64,000 bases of DNA, from NCBI GenBank assembly GCA_963971575.1, contig OZ020615.1, positions 65,233,379 to 65,297,378 of the forward strand. Reading direction: 5' to 3'. This DNA is from Liopterus haemorrhoidalis. Its lineage: Eukaryota; Arthropoda; Insecta; Coleoptera; Dytiscidae. Below, piece after piece: positions 38,701-50,700 of the stretch; position 1 is the first letter of the stretch, and every line of letters starts with the position of its first letter. The position numbers and the translations under genes are program-made. The notes below the pieces were generated by a model that saw nothing but the letters and a program-made list of their open reading frames with translations, made no database searches and had not been told where the DNA came from.

Positions 38701-41700
38701 TTTTAAATTTTTATATTGTTTAAATTATTTTTTCAAAATTCTAGTTATATTTTGGCAAATGTTGCATTTAATTTTTAAAAGCGTAAATTTAATAACCAGT
38801 GGAAATTGTTTAAATTATAATTTAATTCTGTTTCAATGTACACGAAATCAAAGGGGCGGAGCTTAAAACAACCAATGGAAGCCATAGGCGCAATTTTTAA
38901 AATTCTTAATGAACCTTGCTATATAAAAAAAAATACTGCACATATTTAGAAACCTAAATAATGGTATTAGGCGTTCGAATTAAAATTAACAAAAAAAATA
39001 TTTTAATATAAAATTTGTTTTGGCATCCCAAATAATCATCATTCACTTACTAAATACCTGCAAAACCCTGAAATGTGTGAAAATTCACACTTCACATCAA
39101 TTTTTACTGGTAGAGTTTCTTATACGTGTCTAACCGAATTGTGGAGCATCTGGCTGGATAAAAATATTTGATTTATTTCGTTTCATTAAAGATGAAGGCA
39201 GATCCTTAAATAACCCGACATATGTACTGCTAGTGTTTACATATATGTACTGATTACACCATAAAACACCTCGTAAACTAGTCACTCCAGTTGCAGAGAT
39301 AGTAAATGTGTTTACACATCTTTTCTTTGTGTATTATACACTAATTTCAGGAAGTTTCCTTCTGTACCGTCATTTAGTGGAATTTTATTTTTAAATCCTC
39401 GTCAGTTTGGTGTGGATTGTTACAATGAATTAAATTGTTATATTTAGCAGTGGCGTACGTTTTAGTCCGCTAAATATAAACGGCCAAAATAATACAACTA
39501 AAATAATCGGAACCTTGGCGTGGCGCATCGTTTCATCTGTTAATCTGCCTGACAAATTGGGTCAATGCCACTGCGAAATCAACTACCTGTCACAGAAGGG
39601 GTAGTTTACTCTCTAATTACCTATGGCAATTAACAATAATATCAATCCATCAACACATCAATAGGGGATACGCATAAAATTTATATTTCTTTAAAACTAG
39701 ATTTTTTTGATATGTTAATGTTAGTTATGTCACCTAACAAAACAAAAATCACATTTTAATTAATATTACAGCCAAATTTTTAAATTAAAATATTGTAAAT
39801 TTGAAATAAGCCGACCACAGCGCGAAGGTTGCCGAGTAAATACGACTGAGCATGACGTCAAACCCCAGACAGCCCAGACTACAACATAATCTTTACGTGT
39901 ATATATTGCAGGGCTTCAGTTATTTTTTTCGTTTCGGTTTTTGTTCCGGTTCAATTAAAAAAATAAATATCGGTTCGGTTCCGGTTTTCGTTCCGGCAAA
40001 AATAACGTTTTTTTTCGGTTTTCGGTTCAGTTTCAAGTGATAAATTTTTAAATGCTTTTATTTGTATTAGTAATTTATTTTCTACTATAATTTAGAAGAA
40101 CATTTTATTCCTTATTTTGTAATAATCATACCAAGGCCGCTGGGGCGGTGTTCTGCCCCCCCTCCCGAAATAATAGAAGCGCAATTTTTTTAACTTGTCA
40201 GTTAAAAAAATTACGATTTTTTCTGCTCATAAGTTTAAAAAATAATCTTAAATAAGATGTATTTTATATTCACTCCCATAAACATTATATGAATCGAAAT
40301 AAACCGATATTTTTTTTTCGGTTCAACTCCGGTTTTCGTTCAGACAAAAATAACGGTTTTTTTCGGTTTTCAGTTCAGTTCCGGTTCGAAGCTCTGATTT
40401 CACCAAATAAAACCGATTTTCGGTAAATATATATTTTCATTCAGGAATGGGAATTTAGTAAATAAAATATTTAACTAAATCAAAAAAAAAATAATAATAA
40501 ACAACTCCTTAAATACGATCATCTGTAGCAGTGGGTTCCGAAATTAAAAGAAAAAATTTTTTACCAGTTTTTGATTTTAAAACTACAATAAACTTAAAAA
40601 CATTTAAAATATTATTTCAAAAATTTTCTTGGGGGGTCCAGAAAATATTTTAGGCTAGTTGGGGAGTCCCGAGTATAAAAAGGTTAAGAACCACTGGTCT
40701 GAAGCTCACAGATTTGCTGCATAAATCCATGAAAGTTACTAAAATTCAAAATCGAGTTCCGTTTAAAACAAAGAAACAAGCTAGAATCTTATGTACCTGT
40801 AAACTTAAAAATAACACAAGTAAACTTTCACCGACCCCATGACTGGGGGGGGGGGCAAAATATACAGTAAAAATGGAGCAATATCTTCAGTTTCAGAGGA
40901 AATAATGACACCATACTCCTTCACAGGAACAGATCTAATTATTATACGCTTACCTTTTACCCATACAATATACAGACAGGAAAAACATGAGGAAAATTAC
41001 ATAAAATACATAATTAACAGTCGGAAAATGTGTGAAAACTTATAATACCCACCGTAACTTAATATTTTCTCTGCAGAAGATCGTTTCTGAAAACTATCTC
41101 CATCTCTCTCCCACACACAGCAAAATACAATAACGTCATCTCTCTCTTACACATTGCCTATATGTAAAAACATAAATTTTGAAAAAAACACAAAAATAAC
41201 AAAAAATACATCTTCAAAATGGGTTAAAATAAAGTTATATACCTTTTAAACTACTAGGATTGTTTGAATAAAATAATAAAACACAATTTAAGGTTCCTAA
41301 TTCTTTGTTGGCGAGGTGACGCTAGTTTTGTTAACCGATTCATTCTTGTATTTCTCCAGCCCCAGGTGTAATTATTGTTTCAAAACCTTCCTTAGGCCTT
41401 CTTCTAACTTTATGAGTTTTGATTTTAGTTAAAATTAACTTTTTTTCTCATTTTTTGGAAATAAGCTGCAGAAGACGATGTTTGTTTGACAAAAAGCACT
41501 GTGACTCTAGCGGCGCTGTGGTGAACTATACATATTTCAATGTCTTCTTTGAATTTCTAGAAATTATTTATTTTAAAAATTAATTTCTCAAATTTTGTCC
41601 AATATTAAGAAGTGAAATTTTCAGGAAGTAGTTTTTATAATATTTTCTAACGTTTGGCCAAATTTGGTTAAGTTGTGTAACGTATTTTCGGATTTTTATA

Positions 41701-44700
41701 ACAAAATTATGATAATCCGATAATTAAAAATAAAACAATATCCGATATATAAAATAAAATATAAAATCCTTTAAGGTAATTTATGCATGAAAGTACAATA
41801 TTTATATAAAACTAAATTAAAAATATGACATTATGATTGTAAATAATTTGAAATATAGATTTTTCATTTTTCATTTATATCACAAATTATAAACTTAGTT
41901 TTACAAGTTGAAGGTATGAATCGGTGATAAAGATTTTTTAAATTAAATTTTTTTAAATTAATTTAAACTGACTAATCTGAAATACATTTGATATTTTCTG
42001 AAATAAACTTGTTCTTTTCTGAAATACAACTGGCAAAGGTGTAGTTTAGAAGTTACAGGCATTCTGATTAATCTTTTTGCCTGTAACTTAATAATTTTTT
42101 CCCAAAACTCAAAATTGAAGTTCCGGTTCGAAGCCCTGATTTATATTTTGTTTTTCTGTAATTTTTCTGTTATTTTATATAAATAAAATAAATGTATTTA
42201 GTAGCACATTAAATATATTTGTTTTCTTGCAAAAAATGAACCAACAATTATTATTAGTGGTCCGCGTTAGAAAATTATATATTATACAGGTCCGCGGTGC
42301 GTTCTTGGTTGAGAAACACTGCTATAGAGCATTGTGTATACTCAATTAATCAATTCTTAAAATCTTGTAAGGACTGGTGTAGCCATGCCAATGGGGAACA
42401 TTAATTTTGGGTAATTTAATGTATGATTTTATTGTTTTATCAATTGTATAACTTGTTTTACTTATCCAAATCTGTGTAAAATTATAAATTCATCTACAGT
42501 CTGTTCCAGACGGTTAAGTGGAACTAGATTTTGAAATCTAGTTACTTTCATCGTTTAAATCGTGCCTTTCGGCCGTTTTGTTTAAGCTTTGTAAATCATA
42601 CTTACAATAAAAATTTTTTGGTTAAGGTTAATATCATTTTAAAATGTAATTTTCTTTATATTTTGATTTTTTGTGTCATTCTTAATACAAATTTCCCATT
42701 TATTTATTTTTTTTTCATTAAAATATAAAAAAAAATATTTAATTTTGACATATGTCATTCGTTTCCATGGTTTCATTGTTGGAATTTTAAATTTTAACAT
42801 CCCAACGTGAAAAATGAAATAACCCAAGCAAGGTCCCTTCTCGTGACAACCTAAAAGAACTAAATTCCCATTTAGTTCCGCTTAACCGTTTGGAACAGAC
42901 TGTACATATCTTACATGCAGTCCTGTATTTAAAGGATTAATAAATATTATTATTATTATTATTATAAGCACCAACAAGTGAAACAAGTAAATTTTTGTTT
43001 TTTTTTGGGTTCTGAATCAATAAGGAAGAAAATACTGGATACCTGGAAAACAGATCTAACTGCGGATTATTTGATGGAATGTATTGAAACTCTTTTCATT
43101 GTCAATGTCATGCGACGAACTGAAGGTTGAGCTGAGTCCGGTGGGGGGGGGGGGGTGTTTCTGATGTAGTTTTATTAGATAAATGTTGCGGGAGTGAAGA
43201 CGGACTGGTTGTATTGTAATGCGATCGATTAGAGTGTATTGTATTGTGTGGCGGAAGTAGGTAATTTGCAGGGCGAGGATTTCAAATCATTTCCTCCACT
43301 ATTCACGTAATTATATCGCGCTAATGCACTGTTTTATTAACATACATTAACCTACTTTCAATGGTTTGCATTTTCTGGACATTGTCTCTCGATAAACTTA
43401 GCCCGAGCCTGAGCGAACAATAAAATAACACTGATAGTAATAGAACTTATAACTTAAAAGTAACATGATTTGAATACAGTGCAGGCTGGTAACATATCTT
43501 CGGATGAAGAAGACGTCCGATTTAAGATATTAAATGTATACAATAGAAATAAATATTCAATGAAATTTATTATTGAGGGGAAAAATAAACTATTTTAAGA
43601 GACAATATCACAGTCTAACTTATTTTGTAAAAATAATTTATTAAAATAACACTTCACGCAATAAGTCTCCGGTTTGATATATATATGGCAACACTGTTGA
43701 CAGACCCATATGATTTCTGGATAGTAGCAACCTTCAAACGATACGTGTGAAAATTTCATGGTATTCTGACTATTAGTTTAGAGGTTACAGTGGTTTTAGT
43801 GACTCCAGTTTTGTAATTTTCAGAAAAATGGATAAAAAAGAATTTCGTGTGTTGATTAAACATTGTTTTTTGATGGAAAAAATACTGTTGAAGCCAAACA
43901 GTGGCTTGATAAGCTTTATAGACTCTGCACCAGGCAAATCAACTATTATTGATTGGTATGTTGAATTTAAATTAATTAATTAATTTTAATTTTTTTAATT
44001 TTAGGAGCGTTGGAGTGAATATCACTCTTGAAGGAGAGTATGTTGATGAATAAAGTCGAATTACTAAAAAAAAATATGCCTGTTGTTATTTTTAGACAAT
44101 ATTTTAATTTAGATTGAGTAAGTAATTTTAATGTATACTTCATGTATATAAAAAAATATATAGCAACTATTATGTAATTCTTATATTTTTTTATATTTAT
44201 TTTTTTGTGGTTCAATGGATAAACTCCACAAGGTAATATTGATAATCGAAACCAATCTTTATTCAATCATTGTTTGATTTACTTTATGGCCTATATCCCT
44301 ATATAGGGTTGCCAGGCGTCCGGATAAAGCAGGACATAGTTAGGCTTTTTGATTGCGTGTCCGGCCAAAATAAACGGTGTCCGGCTTTTGTTAGGCTTTG
44401 TACATTTCGCAAACGAGCGAGCGCCGTTTTCTGAACAATAACAAAGAGAACGTTAATTTCAAGAAGCTGTTAGCACACAAGAAATGGGTAGCCTATTTTA
44501 AATCGATGAGTAATCAAGATTGCTTTTCAGAATTCCTAACTATTTGTCAGTATTACTTTGCGATCCCAGGACATAACGCAAACGTTGAAAGAGTTTTTTC
44601 CTTTTCTCCATAGGTCAGCAATGGTCAAAAGAACGCAACAGATTACATGTTAACACTGTAGCTAAAATGTTGGTAGTAGAATTTAAGTTAAAACATTTGA

Positions 44701-47700
44701 CGTGTAATGACTTTTACAACTGCATTTTGAAAGAAACTGAGCTTTTAAAGCAGATTTCTGCCAACCAAAAATATGAATAATTATTTTTATTGTATAACTT
44801 AAAGTTTTGTTTTGTTTTTGTTTTGTTTAGATTGTTTTTTTTATTTTGTTTTGCTTTGGGAAGTAATAGCAACTAAATAAGACTTATTTGTGCAATTGCC
44901 TTTATTTAATTTAAGAAGAATTTAAAAATGTTGATAAATGTTTATCTAGAATATAATTTTGACTGATAACTTTATTTGACTGATTAATAATAAATTATTT
45001 AGACTGATTTGGCGTCTTATTTATTTTTTATTTATTTTTCATTAGAATTTAACAAGATTTATGGTAATAATCAAAAATCTTGATTCTACATCAAATTTTT
45101 TTGTCGTACTTATTAATACTGAGAAACAAAATCCTCAATAATGTAGGGTGTCCGGCTTTTTTACCCAAACGTCCGGCCAAACTGGCTGGTCTGTTCGGCT
45201 ATTAGGTTTGGCGACCTGGCAACCCTATCCCTATAAATAAATTAATAATAATGTCTTCATGGTCGAGAAAAATATATTTTTTTATAATAAGTAGGTTTTA
45301 TAATTTCAGTTTTTCTCTGACCTCTGATTTAGTGCACTCGTCGTTTTAACATAGAAAATGAAATGGATACGATGGAAATGCGCACGTATATGGGTTAATG
45401 CCACACGCCCATGACGCGCCCATCTCACTTGCGTGATTTTAGATATTTACTCAATTCATAACAGGGATTCCCATTACGCTAATGCACGGAATATTTATTC
45501 ACTAGTACGGAACATCCAGAAACCATATTAAAATTACTTCAAAACAATTTACAAATTCCTAAAATAGATTGATGATATACTATTTTGGTTTTGATGAGTG
45601 TATACATTATAAAATAGACAGACACGTGAATGACGGAATATAAGTTCGTTGGTCATACCAAAGAAATCCTGAAAATATATTAATTAATAAATACATTACT
45701 AACTTAAAATTAAATAAATTTTGAATTTATAAAAATGCTTACCAAATTTAAAAAGAACATCAGCTAGCCAGTACATGTTATGAAGGAAAGTTAAAGTGAC
45801 GGTGGAATCCGTTCGCATTCCACAGTGTCCTGTTCTCCTGGTACCTAGAATTCACTGAAGTCTTACCCCTTTACCCAGACAAAGAGTCTGGAATTTGAAG
45901 CAGGCAACAACTATTTCTTCACCTTCAGCTACTCATGTTTCTTTGTTCATCTGGCAGCTTCATTTCCGATAATTCTTGCATAAATTATCTTTTGGCGCGA
46001 GCATTTACGGGTGCACCTCCTTCCTCAGATACCCTCCTGCTCCGGGTGCTCGCTTACACAGACAACTTCTGTCAGTCATTTCCTGGTGACTGACAACTAA
46101 TATGTATGGGAAGCAGTTTTATCATTTGCTATGCGTTCCCTAATATTTCTAATTCTAATTCACATAATTCAATTTAAGATATCTTTAATTCCTCTGTACA
46201 TATCCATAATTCCCCACCACATATCCTTAAATGAATTTTAGATATCTGTAATTCCGTGAATTGCAGATATCTTAAATCTGTGGTGGGGAATTACGGATAA
46301 GTAGAGGGGAATTATAGATATGTCAGTTGGAATTACAAATATCTGAAATTGAATTCGAGATATCTTAAAATGAATTTAGGATATGTGGGCGTAACATATC
46401 CGTAAATATATATATACACTTAGGCCATGGTTATGCAGCGGGACTTTCAAATAAACGTCAAATCAAGATAGAAATAAATCTAATAAACTCTCTCTCTCTC
46501 TTTTTAACCCATACAAATTAGAATGTGATGGTAATAACTCGAAACGAATGAAGAATAAGAGAATGAATTTCGTCTTATTCCTGCTTCAAGTCAGATGCGA
46601 ATTAAGCGGTGGGCGGACTGGGCGGCCGCCCGGGGCCCACGAAGCTGCAGGGCCTACCGAAGCCTACTCATAAATATTTCCATTCAATTTAAAATAATAG
46701 AGGGCCCATTTTAATTTTACCGCCCAGGGCCTCCAAGCAACTTAATTCGCCACTGCTTCAAGTAACGAGTCAAACCCAGGGAGGTTCTACTCCCTGGTCA
46801 AACCAAGACTAACTTGATTTAGTCACATTCAAATTATGGATATGTGGAAGGGGAATTCTGGATATGTCAAGACTAATTAAGGATATGTGGTGGGGAATTT
46901 AGAATATGTTAAGCCGAATTACGGATATGTCAATTGCCTGCATTCCGTAATATTTCTAATTCTAATTTAAATATCCATTATTCAATTTCAGATATCTGTA
47001 ATTTCTCTGAACATATCCATAATTGAATTTCAGATATCTTGAATTCGAACTGACATATCCTTAATTGGCGGAATTTTAGATATCTAAAATTCATTTATGG
47101 ATATGTCAAGACAAATTATGGATATGTCAGTTGGAATTACAGATACCTGAAATTGAATTATGGATATGTGTATTAGAATTAGAAATATTACGGAACATTA
47201 TTGTTTGTATGTGATTATAGTAGTTTTGGGGCGCATGCACCTCCTGCATTTGCTGTCACCTGGATAACCGAAGCAATTGTTTTCCAATAACACTAACCTT
47301 ATAACAAGCAGTAATAATGTTTTTAACACCTAGTGTACGATGCACTGTCTCGTCCGCAATCACTGCTCTCCTCGATTGTTTGCTTATTTAAATCATGTGT
47401 AGAAGAAGTGGTTTTATATGTCCTCGGTGGAGAACCGGCGACACCTCCTGCGCCGCATGTCTCCTTGATACTCATGTGGTACTTATTTCCAATAAATTCA
47501 CGCATGACTGCGTACAAAGCCGTAACAACAAAAATAAAAACTGTTTTTGGTAGCAATGTCCGGGATATTTTGTAATAATATTATTTTTCAGGGTTTATTT
47601 TTGGGGATTTTGTTGTAGCAATCTGTGCCTCTTTCTGCTGTTCTAATACGTATCTGTAATAATTATGCATAACGCCGTTACGGGTATTATGAATATGTAG

Positions 47701-50700
47701 TGATACCTCTACGGAATGCTGTTCTCCTGGTACTGCTTTCAACTGCAGTTTAACCTCGCGCTCGGCTTCATAAACAAACGAATATAAGCGACTGGTCTCG
47801 AGATTTGCCTTTCTCTCAAACCACCAACTATACACACATGCAAGGCAGAACACTAAATAAATATTTCAGTAATTGGTTATTGGTTATACGGGGTCTTAAT
47901 TTTTACCAAATCATTGCACTAGCACCAGCTTCTGCTTTGGTATGTAAGCTTGCGCAACCTCCAAAAATAATTTATTTTTTGTAATAATATCAAACATTTT
48001 GATACAGATCCGTCCACCGAAATGGGTAATTTAGTTAATAGTAAAACGCTTTTTCAAGATCTAGCAGCATTAAATAGATGCGTTAGAAATTTATAACTTG
48101 TCATAACAACTTGCTAGCAAAAATTAAGGGAGGTGCTGAGTGCTATCGAGGTAAGTGTACTCTATTCGCCATAAATGCTAGTCAAATTGGTTACCAATAA
48201 TTACATTTTTTGTTTAAAAGTAGATAGAAAATAACGAATTAAGAAAAAAATAATTTTTTGACAGCATACTGGAAAATGACCAAGAGAAACTCTAGAGTGC
48301 GAGAGGGTTTTTTGAATGTTGTATATGGTTATGTGATCTGTTTGTTAGTCGAGCAAGATTATGTACAATGTATATTTCGAAAGCCGAATTGTTCTGAAGC
48401 CAATAAATTAGCATCTTGCGTGTGATCTATAATCTTTTGAACAGTACCTCTTTCAACAACTTTGCTAAGACTGAATAAGAAACTAATTTTCTGGTAATTT
48501 TTGTGATTTAATGAATCTTTACCCGGTTTTGGAAAGGCTAAGATTTTCACTTCTCCCCATGTACCATGTCGCTCCGGTCTAACTAAGAAAAACTTTTTTT
48601 TTTATATGAAATTCGACTTAAGGGGGGGGGGGTATGGTCAGAGCAGCACATTTTATATCCATTTTCAAGATTTTTTTTTAGAAAACTGTTAATAGTAACT
48701 TGATTGGGATAATACCTACAGTAAAGAACAACCTTTGAAGAGTATCCAAAAAAAAATTTATTGAAAAATATCGAAAATTAAGCTCGTGACATGAATTTGA
48801 AATTTTCGTTCAAGACAAAGAGTTGATTTGCGGTGAGACACATAACTTATGACTGGATCATCTAAAACAAAAAAACCAAAAATATTTCGTTAGTTTATGA
48901 GTTTCTTGAGGTAACGCTGTCGAGTTTTTTCAAATATCTAGATTATTTAATTTTTGGTATAAGTTTGAAGTCAAAAAAACGAAAAAAACGGAAATTTTTT
49001 TTTCGAAATTTCTGTTTTCAGTTGTAAAAAATCCATAAAAAAAAAGAAAGCAAGAAAAAAAAAATATCTCGACAGCGTTACCTCATAAACTCATAAACTA
49101 ACGAAATATTTTTGGTTTTTTTGTTTTAGGTGATCCAGTCATTAGTTATGTGTCTCACCGCAAATCAACTCTTTGTCCTGAACGAAAATTTCAAATTCAT
49201 GTCACGAGCTTAATTTTCGATATTTTTCAATAATTTTTTTTTTGGATACTCTTCAAAGGTTGTTCTTTACTGTAGGTATTATCCCAATCAAGTTACTAGT
49301 AACAGTTTTCTAAAAAAAAAAATCTTGAAAATGGGTATAAAATGTGCTGCTCTGACCATACCCCCCCTTAATTCATCAGCATACTCTCCTTCAAGAGTGA
49401 TACATTCATTCCAACAATCCTAAAATTAAAAAAATAAAATTAATTAATTAATTTAAATTCAGCTTACCAATCAGTAATAGTTGATTTGGTGCAGAGTCTC
49501 TATAACGCTTATCAAGCCACTGTTTGGCTTCAACAGTATTTTTCCCATCAAAAAACAATGTTTAATCAACACACGAAATTCTTTTTTATCCATTCTTTTG
49601 CAAATTACAAAACTGGAGTCACTAAAACCACTGTAACCTGTAAACTAATTGTCAGAATGTCATAAAATTTTCACACGTATCGTTTTGGTACTATCCAGAA
49701 ATCATATGGGTCTGTCAACAGTGTTGCCATATATATGTCAGACCGGAGACTTTTGAGTGAAGTGTTATATGGAAAATAGGCATTGAATAATATAGCGTTA
49801 ACTATTTTTATAATGTAAACTATTGCTTTTTTTAGTATTTTAAATGAGTATTTGTAATTTCAATGTTCCCGGGTGCTTTTTTATTTTTTCAGTTTTTTAT
49901 TATTTGCAATATTACTTTAGAATTTGTCAATTCGATTTAAATATTTATTTTTATCAAATGCGTATTTTTAAGTTAAATAGATGACTGTATAATCATATAA
50001 TTTAATATATAATAATTAATTTACTATGTATTGCACTGTTTTTACGGTGTACAGATGAGATGGTGTGTGATTCATTCATCCTTCCCGTGAAGCGGATTAA
50101 CTACCCCCGGTGTGTATGTCGCCCTGTCCCTTGAATCTCGGTTAAAGCTCTTACAGCCAGGCACGAGCCGCGGCTCAACCCTAAAGCTCGCCGCCAGCGG
50201 CCAGCCTAATCCCTATCGATCCCGGGGAGCTTTCCTCCCCATTGCGACTGCTGCCACCCTGTTCTTTATGGCACTGACTACCTTAGAAGCTCAAGGTTCC
50301 TCGCTCCCATCTATCACACATTATCAACTGAAAACACGAACACATCACTCACACTCCATTATTAATATTATCTTAATTTAATATAACAAATCATTTTACA
50401 AGGACAAACTTCTTTATTAATGTTTGCTTTGTTGCTTATTGACGTTGGTATCTTATATCCAAACCATAGGTAGTTAGTTTTACTAACATTTGTGCAGCAC
50501 GAATATGAAATATCTGGGGAAGATTATAAATATAAACTACAGACACTGTATATTGTTAGGAACTATAAGATATTGTTATAAAAAAATAAAACATTAATCA
50601 CTTTTCAACACTATTTATTGAAAATATCCTAATTTCATAGAACAAGCAGCCTTTTAACCCGAACAGTCGATATCTGAGCACAGAATGTCCCAACCAGCTG

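Noticed and set aside
43829..44050. Domesticated SETMAR-like host gene
   Set aside because: The frame is shifted at least twice, most of the transposase is missing, and a second copy with the same deletion exists.
50112..50295. First coding exon of the aminopeptidase
   Set aside because: Phase fits but the donor GTTCCT is poor and the peptide is a worse signal sequence than that from 32750-32789; kept only as a rival.
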